Below, in pieces: positions 1-8,141 of a stretch of DNA of 64,000 bases (position 1 is the first letter of the stretch; each line of letters opens with the position of its first letter). Position numbers and translations under genes: made by a program. This stretch comes from Paenibacillus aestuarii (GTDB lineage: Bacteria; Bacillota; Bacilli; Paenibacillales; NBRC-103111). The DNA is taken from NCBI RefSeq assembly GCF_027789125.1, contig NZ_JAQFVF010000092.1, positions 209,866 to 273,865 on the forward strand, in the 5' to 3' direction. The notes beneath the pieces are model-generated. The model saw only the letters and a program-made list of their open reading frames with translations. It ran no database searches and was not told the origin of the DNA.

Positions 1-410
1 GCGGGGCTTTCGACTATATTATGAAGCCGCTGGTATTTAATCGGCTGCAGGAAACATTGCAGCGCTACCTTGATTTTCATCGCGAATTGAATCGCCTGAA
101 CACGAGCGGCTCGATTAATCAAAGCGATGTCGACCGCTTATGGTCAGGCACAGGCAAGAAAGATGCGCGTGCTGAGAACATTTTCCTCCCCAAAGGCATC
201 GATAAGCTAACGTTGGAAAAAATCGTGCAGGCGATCTCCGCCGCGGATGCGGGCATGACCGCCGAACAGATCGCCAAAGAAATCGGCGTCAGCCGTTCGA
301 CAGGACGCCGCTATTTGGAGCATCTGGTCAGCGCCGGCGAAGTGTACGCCGATCTGTCCTACGGCGTCGTTGGCCGGCCCGAACGGGTTTATCGGAAGAA
401 AGGTCTGTGA
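1..410 (+). CDS. Response regulator, CitB/DcuR/MalR type (5' truncated by window edge)
   Basis: Only the C-terminal 135 residues are present; the frame is open to base 3. It begins with the end of a receiver domain (AFDYIMKPL, containing the conserved Lys-Pro of beta5) and continues through a linker to a winged-helix domain with AEQIAKEIGVSRSTGRRYL followed by GRP and a terminal Tyr. This is the DNA-binding architecture of the CitT/DcuR/MalR response regulators, which in known cases pair with CitA/DcuS-type kinases to sense C4-dicarboxylates or citrate. The kinase gene should lie to the left of the window. Substrate is unknown. The ATG at base 21 is internal, not the start. Convergent with kimA across a shared terminator. 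Confidence 0.88.
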   Translation, partial: GAFDYIMKPLVFNRLQETLQRYLDFHRELNRLNTSGSINQSDVDRLWSGTGKKDARAENIFLPKGIDKLTLEKIVQAISAADAGMTAEQIAKEIGVSRSTGRRYLEHLVSAGEVYADLSYGVVGRPERVYRKKGL

Positions 411-551
411 GGAGGAGACCCGACGCTCAATTCCGCCTCGGTCAAGTGGGCAACGCTCCAGCTGCTTCTCGTTCAGCAATTTCGAACTACCGCGATTTCC
501 GCACAGTAGTGTCACGTAAAATTCCCAGCGGCCTCCGCCGCCGGACGCTAC

Positions 552-587
552 AAAAAAGCCGCCCGCTCCATTGGAGGGACGGCTTTT
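552..587. terminator. Bidirectional intrinsic terminator between the response regulator and kimA
   Basis: GC-rich hairpin (AAAAGCCGCCCGCTCC paired with GGAGGGACGGCTTTT) flanked by A-runs on the left and T-runs on the right. It can terminate both converging transcripts. Confidence 0.75.
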
Positions 588-590
588 GCT

Positions 591-2417
591 TTATTTTTTC
601 AAGTGGTAAGGCACGGTCGTAATGATCAGGTTCCGCCGATAGAGCAAATGGGCTCGAATCAGTAGACTGGATTGGTTGTGCAGGATGTTGTGCCAGCCCT
701 TCTTCGGGATGAATTGCGGAATAATGACGGTTACCTGGTAGTTCGATTCGCTGGCCTTGCGCTGCACAGTGTCAATGAATTTGGTCAGCGGGTTAATGAT
801 GCTGCGGTAAGGCGAATGCAGCGTCACCAAGCGCACATCAGGCTGCCACTTATTCCATTTTTCCTCGAAAACAACCTCATCTTCTCTTTCAAACGGCACG
901 TAGACGGCGATGATTTGGTGAGGCGATAACGATTTCGCATAGTTCAGTGAGTTCTCGACGACATGCGTGATACCCGCTACAGGGAGAATGATCACGTTCC
1001 CCTCAATCGGCTTGACCGGTTCGCACGTTGCGAGCCGCAGCTGGTCCCCGACGGCATCGTAGTGTTTGCGGATGCGATGGAACAGGATGATGATTAACGG
1101 CAGGAATATCAATACCGCCCAAACCTGTGTAAACTTCGTCAAAAAGAACATCATGGTGACGATGAAACTGATCAGCGCGCCCGTCGTGTTTATGATCAGC
1201 TTGAGCAGCCAGCCAGTTGGCTTTTCGCGAATCCATTTGAGCATCATCCCCGTCTGGGAGAGAGTAAATGGAATAAATACACCAACGGCGTAAAGTGGAA
1301 TTAAATGCTCTGTCTTCCCTTTAAAGGCGAAGATGAGAATGATGGACAGCAAGCCAAGAAAAATAATCCCGTTGGAATACCCTAACCGGTCGCCGCGGAT
1401 GGTGAACATTCTTGGGATAAATTTGTCTTTCGCCAAGTTAACGGCCAGCAATGGAAAAGCGGAATAACCTGTGTTGGCGGCCAGCACCAGGATAAGCGCT
1501 GTCGTTCCTTGGATGAAATAATACATGAAGCTTCGTCCGAACGTTTGTTCTGCGATCTGCGAAACCACCGTCACTTCATCTTTCGGGGCAATCCCGTAAT
1601 AGTACGCTAACCATACGATCCCTGAAAATAAGATGGCAAGCAGTGTACCCATCGCGATCAAGGTTTTGGTCGCATTTTTCGGGGCCGGATCCTTAAAGTT
1701 AGGAATCGCATTCGAGATCGCCTCAACCCCTGTCAGTGCCGAACTGCCCGAGGCAAATGCGCGCAGGAGCAGGAACAAGCTGATGCCCGCGACTGGCGTA
1801 CCGATCGGACTATGCAGCGTCGGCGAGACTTGCCCGGTAGCGATGTGATAAAGACCTACGCCAATGAGAATAAAGAGGGCGAGAACGAATAAATAAACCG
1901 GATAGGCAAGGACGGTAGCGGACTCGGTAACCCCTCTTAAGTTCAGAATCGTGATGCAAAGGACGAAAAAGACAGCAATCCCGACCGTATGCGCATGCAA
2001 GCTGGGAAAAGCGGACGTAATGGCATCCGTCCCCGCCGACACACTCACGGCCACCGTGAGGATGTAGTCGACTAATAACGATCCGCCAGCCACCAATCCG
2101 GGGTACATGCCCAGGTTTTCTTTGGAGACAACATAAGCGCCTCCGCCATGCGGATAAGCATAGATGATCTGTCTATAGGATAAAATTAGTGCTGTCAATA
2201 AAATCAAAACGCCGACGCCAATTGGAATCGAATACCAGAAAGCTGTTGCACTGATCGTCACCAGGACAAGCAGGATCTGCTCCGGGCCGTATGCCACCGA
2301 GGACAAAGCATCGGATGACAGGATGGCTAGTGCCTTCGTTTTGTTGATCTTTTGCTCCCCTAATTCCGTCGATTTCAACGGTCTTCCGATTAAAAACCGT
2401 TTTAATTCGGATATCAT
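591..2417 (-). CDS. kimA: KimA-type high-affinity potassium importer (formerly YdaO, APC superfamily)
   Basis: 608 residues, the size of Bacillus subtilis KimA (about 607), and very similar from memory along its length. Shared stretches include ALSSDALSSVAYG near the start, AYPHGGGAYVVSKENLG, LTGVEAISNAIP, AANTGYSAFPLLA and the C-terminal HNQSSLLIRA. About 12 membrane segments occupy residues 30-455; the rest is a cytosolic universal-stress-like domain. In the family, KimA co-transports K+ with protons and is shut off by c-di-AMP both at the protein and through a riboswitch. The preceding leader here carries that riboswitch and a terminator, which supports the assignment strongly. Start is ATG at 2417 with GGGAG 11 nt upstream, a slightly long spacing. 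Monocistronic. Confidence 0.95.
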   Translation of the reverse strand: MISELKRFLIGRPLKSTELGEQKINKTKALAILSSDALSSVAYGPEQILLVLVTISATAFWYSIPIGVGVLILLTALILSYRQIIYAYPHGGGAYVVSKENLGMYPGLVAGGSLLVDYILTVAVSVSAGTDAITSAFPSLHAHTVGIAVFFVLCITILNLRGVTESATVLAYPVYLFVLALFILIGVGLYHIATGQVSPTLHSPIGTPVAGISLFLLLRAFASGSSALTGVEAISNAIPNFKDPAPKNATKTLIAMGTLLAILFSGIVWLAYYYGIAPKDEVTVVSQIAEQTFGRSFMYYFIQGTTALILVLAANTGYSAFPLLAVNLAKDKFIPRMFTIRGDRLGYSNGIIFLGLLSIILIFAFKGKTEHLIPLYAVGVFIPFTLSQTGMMLKWIREKPTGWLLKLIINTTGALISFIVTMMFFLTKFTQVWAVLIFLPLIIILFHRIRKHYDAVGDQLRLATCEPVKPIEGNVIILPVAGITHVVENSLNYAKSLSPHQIIAVYVPFEREDEVVFEEKWNKWQPDVRLVTLHSPYRSIINPLTKFIDTVQRKASESNYQVTVIIPQFIPKKGWHNILHNQSSLLIRAHLLYRRNLIITTVPYHLKK

Positions 2418-2548
2418 CGTAGCATTCGCTCCCTTTGTTGGAGATAGCCGCTTATCCTTATGCTTATGTGGTTAGAATCCCAATTTTCAAGCCGGATTAT
2501 CCATGTCCACCAAGGAGCAAGCTCGTCGCTATCCTAAATTTGGCAATA

Positions 2549-2578
2549 GAAAACCACAGAGGCAGGAGCCCCTGTGGT
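2549..2578 (-). terminator. Riboswitch expression-platform terminator of kimA
   Basis: On the minus strand, ACCACAGGGGC and GCCTCTGTGGT pair over a 4-nt loop, followed by TTTTCTATT. It lies between the aptamer and the kimA start. In known ydaO switches c-di-AMP binding favours this terminator, so kimA is off when c-di-AMP (and potassium) is high. Confidence 0.85.
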
Positions 2579-2607
2579 CATTGGTTACAAGATCACAGAT
2601 TCATCAT

Positions 2608-2780
2608 CCTCTCTCCATCTACGCTTACGAGGTTAGCTGCCGGATTCGGATGGTTAGAGTCACCCTACTGCAGAGAAAATCTCTGCAGATTCACCCCATG
2701 TCGATGACCGTCCTGCTGCGAATCAGCCGGATATCACCCACGTTGGTTCCCCCGTTTTTCTTCGAGAAAATTCAGCGATA
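2608..2780 (-). promoter_or_regulatory. ydaO/yuaA c-di-AMP riboswitch aptamer
   Basis: Reading the minus strand, the leader has the consensus blocks of this class in order: ATCGCTGAATT, AAAAACGGGGGAACCA, GGGGTGAATC, AGGGTGACTC, CCGAATCCGGCAGCTAACC, TCGTAAGCGTAGATG and GAGAGG. A variable stem (CTGCAGAG-AAAA-CTCTGCAG) sits in the middle. Position before kimA is the classic genomic context. A terminator follows within 30 nt. Confidence 0.95.
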
Positions 2781-2950
2781 TTGAATATGAATCAAATATG
2801 TTATATTTTCCATTTGAATACTACGCTATATTCCTTCTTCTGTAAAATAGCAAAACAAGTCGAAAGCCATCTTTCACCGTCATTAAACTTATAAAAAAGC
2901 GCTTTCATAGTCTAGGTTCTTATATTAACTAGCGCTATCTTGCTTTTGCT

Positions 2951-2978
2951 TTGTTTTTGCGATCATATGTTCTATAAT
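2951..2978 (+). promoter_or_regulatory. Probable vegetative-type promoter of the NucB-like nuclease gene
   Basis: TTGTTT, 16-bp spacer, perfect TATAAT, 34 bp before the start codon. The -35 is weak. I see no clear sporulation-sigma pattern. A half-conserved cre-like motif (AAAAGCGCTTTCA, about 2896-2911) lies upstream. Confidence 0.45.
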
Positions 2979-3012
2979 AAGGACGGAAACTAGGCAGAAG
3001 GAGTCAACATCG

Positions 3013-3441
3013 ATGAAAAAATGGTTATGGAGCCTTATCGCTATCATCCTGATTACAGCGACTTCCTATTGGGCCCAATCGGACATTACCGAGAAACCGG
3101 CAAGCGTGGGACAAAAAGATGCGATCACCCTCGTTTTCCCCAAAGACCGCTATCCGGAAACAGGTGCCCACATCCAGTCAGCCATCGAGCACGGCCAGTC
3201 TGCGGTCTGTACGATCGATCGGGCTGCCGCCGAGCACCATCGCGATTTATCGCTGAAAGGCGTGCCCACGAAGAAAGGGTATGACCGTGATGAATGGCCG
3301 ATGGCGATGTGTGCGGAGGGCGGATCCGGCGCAGACATTCGCTATGTCACACCTACGGACAACCGCGGCGCGGGCTCTTGGATTTCGAACCAGCTCGATA
3401 AGTACCCCGACGGAACGAAAGTACAATTTATTGTGAAATAG
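3013..3441 (+). CDS. nucB: Secreted NucA/NucB-family DNA nuclease
   Basis: 142 residues, the size of Bacillus subtilis NucB (about 136). Residues 1-22 form a signal peptide. The mature part carries family motifs in order: FPKDRYPETGAHI, CTIDR, SLKGVPTKKGYDRDEWPMA, GADIRYVTPTDNRGAGSW and PDGTKVQFIV. The DRDEWP block and the downstream Asn-Arg-Gly are in the catalytic core of the family, which cleaves DNA non-specifically. NucB degrades extracellular or mother-cell DNA and disperses biofilms; NucA acts in competence. Length and the absence of the longer NucA N-terminus favour NucB, but the biological role is inferred. RBS AGAAGGAG, ATG start. Monocistronic, followed by a strong terminator. Confidence 0.88.
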   Translation: MKKWLWSLIAIILITATSYWAQSDITEKPASVGQKDAITLVFPKDRYPETGAHIQSAIEHGQSAVCTIDRAAAEHHRDLSLKGVPTKKGYDRDEWPMAMCAEGGSGADIRYVTPTDNRGAGSWISNQLDKYPDGTKVQFIVK

Positions 3442-3442
3442 A

Positions 3443-3470
3443 AAAAGCAGCCGTTCAGGCTGCTTTTTTC
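3443..3470. terminator. Bidirectional terminator between nuclease and S9 peptidase genes
   Basis: AAGCAGCC-GTTCA-GGCTGCTT hairpin with A-run before and T6 after, between two convergent genes. Confidence 0.85.
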
Positions 3471-3483
3471 ATGCCGCTATTGC

Positions 3484-5940
3484 TTACGCGGACTTTTTCT
3501 TGTTTTTCACGTTTTGATTAAGAAAATGAATAAGTGCTTCATAAAAATCGCGTACGTTTTCCAGTTTCTGATACCCATGCCCTTCATTCTGCTTCACCAT
3601 GTACGGAACGTCGATATCACGCTTGCGCATCGCGGCTACCATCTGATCTGACTCCGCCTTATTCACCCTCGGGTCATTCACGCCGTGAGCGATCATAAGC
3701 GGGGAGCGGATGTTCTCGACGTGCAGGAGCGGTGATGCTTGTTCGAGGAGTTTCTTATCTTGGACAGGATCGCCAACCTGCTGATACATCTGCTGACGTC
3801 CAAGCTCCCAGTAAGGCGGCAGCGTATGGAGAAACGTCAGAAGATTGGATGGACCGACGTAATCCACGCCGGCTGCGTATAGATCTGGCGTGAATGTCAT
3901 CCCCGCCAATGTGGCATATCCGCCATAGGAAGCGCCGTAGATGGCAATCCGCTCAGGGTCTGCGGTGCCGCGCTGGATAAGCCATTTGACGCCGTCGGTG
4001 ATGTCGTTCTGCATCGTTTGGCCCCACTGCTTGTCTCCGGCATGCAGGAACGCTTTACCATACCCTGTCGAACCGCGGTAATTCAGCTGCAGCACGGCAT
4101 AGCCTTGAGCGGCGAGCAGTTGAACCTCCATATTATAGCCCCATGAATCACGGGCCCATGGACCTCCATGCGGATTCACGACTACGGGCAGTTTGTTCGC
4201 CGGGTCACCTTTGGGCAGTGTCAAGTAGCCGTGAATCGTCAGACCGTCCCTGCTTTGAAAAGAAATCGGCTGCATGTCCGCCATTTTCGTCTCATCGAAT
4301 GCAGGCGTCGTGTCTGCTAACTTGTCAAGTTTATCCGACTTGCGGTCATAAAGATAATAACTTCCATACGATTTGTCACTGTACTTAACGACGAGCAAAC
4401 TGTCCTTATCCGGCGATCCAATCAGACTCCAGTGAGGCGTCTGCAGCTTGCTTTCAATCCGTTTGGACAAATCTTCGAATTCCTTATCCAGGTAATGAAC
4501 ATGCATGTCATCCGTCTCATAAGATACGGCCAATATGGACTTCTTCTTATACGACACAACGATATCATTGAGATCGGCCTCGTCATTGGCGTAGACGACT
4601 TTCGTCTCCTGCTTGCTGACAGGGTCAAATTCGACTAAAGCTTCCTTATCGCGTCCGACATTCGAAACGGCATAAATCTGTGCATCATTAAACGTAAACA
4701 TGACAGGAATAAACGTGTCGTTCGCGTCAAATGTGGCAAGTCGGCTGAAAGCTTTATTATCGTCCTCACGATAAAGCAGGCTGGTTTGAGCGCCGTCTAC
4801 CGCTAGCGCAGCGCGAACTTTGCCCCAATTATCCGTGATCCAGCCTTCAACATTGCCCGGATTCTGCACCTGCATATTCGTATCGCCGTTGCTTAGTTTC
4901 ACCCGGTATACATCGGATACTTTCGGGTCCCGTTTATTCATCGTCACCAAAAGCTCCAGGTCGCTTTCTTTCTCCGCAGGCAGCACATCAAGCAGACTCG
5001 CTTTCACATTCGAATATGGCGTTAAATCGATATCACCGGAACCGTCGGTATGAACGGCGTGAATATGCGTATTTTCCGTGCCGCCCGAATCCTGTGTATA
5101 GACGATGATATTATTCGTAATCCAATAGAGGCCGTGAATGTTTTCCACTTTGGAGCTTGTGATCCGCTTGCTCTCAGTCTCGCCAACCTTTTGGATATAA
5201 AGGTTCATGCGATTTTCCCACGGCTGCAAGTAAACCATCGTTTTGCCGTCTGGCGACAGCCGCAGCATAGCCTTCTCCGGTAGCTTCAATATATCATCTA
5301 CGGAAACGGAACTTTGCGTCAATTCTTCCTTTTGCTTGATAACCCGATACAAAAATAAGACAAGCTGTGCCCGGGTCACCTGATCTTTGGGCATGAACTC
5401 CATCTGTTCGGTTACAAAATGCTGCTTCAGCTTGATCACATCGTCATGATGAGCTTGGCCAATGGCCGCCTCATCCTTGAGCCAGGCTTGGATGCCGTTA
5501 TCTTGAAGCTGAAACGCTCGGACAAGCAAACTTGCCATCTGTTCACGTGTCAGGAAGGCGTCCGGCTCGTACAAGCCCTGATTTCCTTGCACAACGTTCT
5601 GCTCCTGTAATGCGTTCACTGCTTCGGCATAAGGGCTTGTCGCTGCCACATCGCTGAATGCATTCAGCGCCTTTGGCTTTTTCAGCTTCATCGCCTTGCT
5701 AAGCCACAATGCGGCATCGCCGCGTGTCACTGTGTCATCCGGATGAAAATCACCATCCGCTTCCGCCGTTACAATCCCTCGCTGCTTCAACAGCGTAATT
5801 TCTTCGCTTGCATAGTAATTCCCTGGCACATCCGGATAGATGTCAGATGTCCCATTCGCCTGAGCACCGGCAGGGAGCGATGCCATCCCAATCAAAACCG
5901 CAGCCAAGCCTGTAAAAATCCCTTTGCTCAAAAGCTTCAT
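3484..5940 (-). CDS. Exported SLH-anchored S9 family (prolyl oligopeptidase-type) peptidase
   Basis: 818 residues from the ATG at 5940, which has CAGGGGG upstream and directly begins a signal peptide (residues 1-28, ending GAQA). Three S-layer-homology repeats follow (about 35-205), each with the TRxxAA/TREQMA-type signature. A beta-propeller-like region (about 225-560) leads to an alpha/beta-hydrolase domain (about 570-810). The nucleophile is Ser in GASYGGYATL, the acid is Asp in HGVNDPRVN and the base is His in NEGHGYQ. S9C peptidases of this type cut peptides or remove acyl-amino acids. SLH repeats imply attachment to pyruvylated wall polymer, so the enzyme should act at the cell surface; most S9C relatives are cytosolic. 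A longer reading from 5985 lacks a signal peptide start and RBS. Confidence 0.9.
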   Translation of the reverse strand: MKLLSKGIFTGLAAVLIGMASLPAGAQANGTSDIYPDVPGNYYASEEITLLKQRGIVTAEADGDFHPDDTVTRGDAALWLSKAMKLKKPKALNAFSDVAATSPYAEAVNALQEQNVVQGNQGLYEPDAFLTREQMASLLVRAFQLQDNGIQAWLKDEAAIGQAHHDDVIKLKQHFVTEQMEFMPKDQVTRAQLVLFLYRVIKQKEELTQSSVSVDDILKLPEKAMLRLSPDGKTMVYLQPWENRMNLYIQKVGETESKRITSSKVENIHGLYWITNNIIVYTQDSGGTENTHIHAVHTDGSGDIDLTPYSNVKASLLDVLPAEKESDLELLVTMNKRDPKVSDVYRVKLSNGDTNMQVQNPGNVEGWITDNWGKVRAALAVDGAQTSLLYREDDNKAFSRLATFDANDTFIPVMFTFNDAQIYAVSNVGRDKEALVEFDPVSKQETKVVYANDEADLNDIVVSYKKKSILAVSYETDDMHVHYLDKEFEDLSKRIESKLQTPHWSLIGSPDKDSLLVVKYSDKSYGSYYLYDRKSDKLDKLADTTPAFDETKMADMQPISFQSRDGLTIHGYLTLPKGDPANKLPVVVNPHGGPWARDSWGYNMEVQLLAAQGYAVLQLNYRGSTGYGKAFLHAGDKQWGQTMQNDITDGVKWLIQRGTADPERIAIYGASYGGYATLAGMTFTPDLYAAGVDYVGPSNLLTFLHTLPPYWELGRQQMYQQVGDPVQDKKLLEQASPLLHVENIRSPLMIAHGVNDPRVNKAESDQMVAAMRKRDIDVPYMVKQNEGHGYQKLENVRDFYEALIHFLNQNVKNKKKSA

Positions 5941-6053
5941 ACTTTTCCCCCTGTAAACTAGTTGTATCCAATATTCACAACACATTCCATTATATAGAAA
6001 AGATTCACTTTTTTATAGACTAATAGAGATGTTCTTTTTGATAGAATATATGG

Positions 6054-6098
6054 GAAAAAGGCCGCTCCGCATCATCCGAGATGACACGAGGCAGCCTC
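6054..6098 (-). terminator. Terminator of the two-gene small-protein operon
   Basis: Long hairpin on the minus strand (AGGCTGCCTCGTGTCATC against GATGATGCGGAGCGGCCT) followed by TTTTTCCC. Closely resembles the terminator at 7369-7416. Confidence 0.75.
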
Positions 6099-6115
6099 TT
6101 AAAGCTTCGATTCGG

Positions 6116-6295
6116 CTATTTGGTTTGATTTTGCTTCATCACATTGTTGACCAAATTTTGTGTTGCGTCTTCCGTATACTCCGCTGAATTCTCGATGGCA
6201 TGCTGCACATAATTCGTAGCGGATTGAACTCCGTTATGGAACATATTCGACTTATTCGCTTCCACGTTTTGCAAAATTCGTGAGCGTTCAGACAC
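6116..6295 (-). CDS. Small hydrophilic protein of unknown function (59 aa)
   Basis: Not recognised. The GTG at 6295 is chosen because GGAGGGG sits 7 nt upstream; an upstream TTG in the same frame would fall inside that site. The product (starting MSERSRILQNVE) is soluble, Asn/Gln-rich, without a signal peptide, and predicted helical (VQHAIENSAEYTEDATQNLV). It is second in a two-gene unit, 30 bp after the 58-aa gene and before a clear terminator. Small Asn-rich proteins of this kind are often spore or forespore proteins in Bacilli, but nothing here proves that. Confidence 0.6.
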   Translation of the reverse strand: MSERSRILQNVEANKSNMFHNGVQSATNYVQHAIENSAEYTEDATQNLVNNVMKQNQTK

Positions 6296-6325
6296 GTTGA
6301 TCCCCTCCAAAGGTCAGCTTCCAGC

Positions 6326-6502
6326 TTAGTTTAATCGTCCGGGATCTTTGTTCACTTCAAAATTCGTTGTGTCACTATAACTCTCACCCATCGCTTGATA
6401 ATTGGACGGAATTTCGGTATCTGTTTGCTCCGTTTCAGTCGTATTTGCCAAAGCCCAACTCTCAGGTCGACCGAGTTTCTGGTGCAATTCCTTCTGATTC
6501 AT
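6326..6502 (-). CDS. Small protein of unknown function (58 aa)
   Basis: A short gene beginning MNQKELHQKLGRPESWALA and ending NKDPGRLN. The ATG at 6502 is preceded by GAGAGGGAG at good spacing. The product is acidic, Thr/Glu-rich in the middle and has no hydrophobic segment. Not recognised. It lies 30 bp before the 59-aa gene on the same strand, so the two are probably co-transcribed. Codon pattern and RBS make it credible despite its size. Confidence 0.6.
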   Translation of the reverse strand: MNQKELHQKLGRPESWALANTTETEQTDTEIPSNYQAMGESYSDTTNFEVNKDPGRLN

Positions 6503-6692
6503 ATGGATTCTCCCTCTCTTCGCAGCCCATTGTACTTGTCAGAAGTTATGATGCGCATTTTGCCTGAAAACATCCCAAGTAACTACGATTGAGGGCAGCG
6601 CAGCTTCCAATATGTTCTCTATTAAATTGCTTGTTAAGAGGGGATTTTAAGTGTTGTATCACTATTTCTAGTGAGGAGGGGTTCTTTCCAGT

Positions 6693-7235
6693 ATGAAAAA
6701 AACCGTCGTATTAGCGATTGCTTTAACGGCTGCATCTTTAAGTGCCGGTGCCGTAGACGTTCAGGCTAGCAGAGCTGTCCCAGAGAATGCATCTTCTGGC
6801 GTTAACGCGATGTCCGCGACGCCAATGACGAATGCGACTACGTATGGGAATACGAATGTGAGTACGAATACGTATGGGAATACCAGTGAGTACGGGAGCA
6901 CTACGTATGGCAATGCAGGTGTGAACAGGAATTACCAGCGCACCGCTTATGGCAGCAGTACTGTGTACGGTGTGCCTGGCACGTATAAGAATACGGATTC
7001 GTATGCAAATGCAAATAACAACACGAGCAGCGGACGGTATAACGCCTATACAGCACCTGGCAGCGTGGTCCGTGACGTAGACGGCATTTACAGCACCAAT
7101 TCTTACCGGCCTTATTCGACGACTACGACAAATACGAGCTCATCGAACTGGGGCTGGCTTGGTTTGCTCGGGCTGCTGGGCTTTGCCGGGATGCGAAGCA
7201 GAAACCGTGACAGAGACAGGGAGTATAGCGAGTAA
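6693..7235 (+). CDS. Exported repetitive protein with C-terminal WGxxGxxG motif
   Basis: 180 residues. Signal peptide 1-26 (ends VQAS). The middle (about 45-150) is low complexity, built from Asn, Thr, Tyr, Gly and Ser with recurring TYGNT/TYGNA-like units. The C-terminus has WGWLGLLGLLGFAG (about 153-166) followed by a basic tail (RSRNRDRDRE). That combination of a Gly-rich hydrophobic helix and Arg cluster is the WGxxGxxG arrangement annotated in Bacilli. It resembles a sorting or membrane-retention signal, but its processing enzyme is not established here. RBS GAGGAGGGG lies 11 nt before ATG. Monocistronic, ending at a strong terminator. Confidence 0.75.
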   Translation: MKKTVVLAIALTAASLSAGAVDVQASRAVPENASSGVNAMSATPMTNATTYGNTNVSTNTYGNTSEYGSTTYGNAGVNRNYQRTAYGSSTVYGVPGTYKNTDSYANANNNTSSGRYNAYTAPGSVVRDVDGIYSTNSYRPYSTTTTNTSSSNWGWLGLLGLLGFAGMRSRNRDRDREYSE

Positions 7236-7242
7236 AATAACT

Positions 7243-7274
7243 AGATCACACGATTTAACGTGTGATCTTTTTTA
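7243..7274 (+). terminator. Terminator of the WGxxGxxG protein gene
   Basis: Perfect 10-bp stem AGATCACACG / CGTGTGATCT, 6-nt loop, followed by T-run. Confidence 0.9.
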
Positions 7275-7368
7275 TTGCCGCGGCAATCGCTAGAGACGCA
7301 GCAAGGGCGGCGCGGTTCTTGCCAGTGGCGGTTGGAGATTCGCCTTTAGAGCCGCTCCCGCACAACAC

Positions 7369-7416
7369 AAAAAAGCCGCCTCCCGTCATCCCCGATGACA
7401 TTAGAGGCAGCCTCTT
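7369..7416 (-). terminator. Terminator of the yceI-like gene
   Basis: Minus-strand hairpin (GCTGCCTCTAATGTCATC with GATGACGGGAGGCGGC) followed by TTTTTTG, 10 bp after the stop codon. Confidence 0.85.
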
Positions 7417-7426
7417 TTACTTATTT

Positions 7427-7960
7427 TTACGCTTGCTTGGATGCTTCAATTTCAATAGACACTTTCACTTCGTCCCCGATCAGAACACCGCCAGTTTCGA
7501 GTGCGGCATTGTATGTCAGGCCGAAATCACTGCGCTTAATGCTGCCTTGCGCGCTGAATCCTACTTTTTCATTGCCCCAAGGATCTTTGCCTGCGCCTTC
7601 AAAAACAACGCTGAACGTTTCCGGACGCGTAACGCCGCGAATTGTCAGGTTACCGGTCAAATCGTACTCGCCTTCGCCGGTTTTTACAAATTCGGTCGAT
7701 TGGAAGGTCATCTTCGGATGGCTCTCGATACTGAAGAAATCGGCTGTACGCAAGTGGTTGTCGCGGTCACTGTTGCGGGTATCGATGCTGCTTAGATCGA
7801 CGCTGAAGTGAACATTCGCTGTCGTTAAATCAGCAGGATCGGCTTCAATATTCCCTTCAAAAGTATGAAAGGTCCCTTTCACTTTCGCAATCATCATATG
7901 CCGAATCGAGAAATCCACACTGCTGTGAGAAGCATCTAATGTCCACTTTGCATTTGCCAT
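7427..7960 (-). CDS. YceI family lipocalin-like protein
   Basis: 177 residues, the usual size. Family motifs: WTLDASHSSVDFSIRHMMIAKVKGTF at the N-terminus (conserved H in SIRHM), DLSSIDTRNSDRDNHLRTADFF, and LTIRGVTRP. YceI proteins form an extended antiparallel beta-barrel that binds polyisoprenoids or amphiphiles. Unlike Gram-negative YceI there is no signal peptide, so this one is cytosolic, as is common in Bacilli. ATG with GAGGAAG upstream. Monocistronic with its own terminator. Role unknown; stress response is the usual suggestion for the family. Confidence 0.9.
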   Translation of the reverse strand: MANAKWTLDASHSSVDFSIRHMMIAKVKGTFHTFEGNIEADPADLTTANVHFSVDLSSIDTRNSDRDNHLRTADFFSIESHPKMTFQSTEFVKTGEGEYDLTGNLTIRGVTRPETFSVVFEGAGKDPWGNEKVGFSAQGSIKRSDFGLTYNAALETGGVLIGDEVKVSIEIEASKQA

Positions 7961-8141
7961 GATTACTTCCTCTCATAAACTAATAATAAATAAGTTACTA
8001 AATGAATTTTATTCCATATATAGCCATTTGTCAATTGAAATATTTTTAAAGAAACTCATTTTCAACTTCCCTTTTAGAAGGATAATTTTATATGTCAAGG
8101 AATACTGTAGAGACAGCACATGTGTGAAAGGAGTTGTAGTT

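Noticed and set aside
407..622. 71-codon frame after the response regulator
   Set aside because: Runs through a terminator hairpin and into kimA; no coding signal.
2671..2691. CTGCAGAG-AAAA-CTCTGCAG palindrome resembling the right-end repeat family
   Set aside because: It is the variable stem of the riboswitch; resemblance to 63752-63777 is short and probably coincidental.
2503..2784. 93-codon frame on the plus strand before the nuclease gene
   Set aside because: Occupies the complement of the kimA riboswitch and terminator; no RBS.
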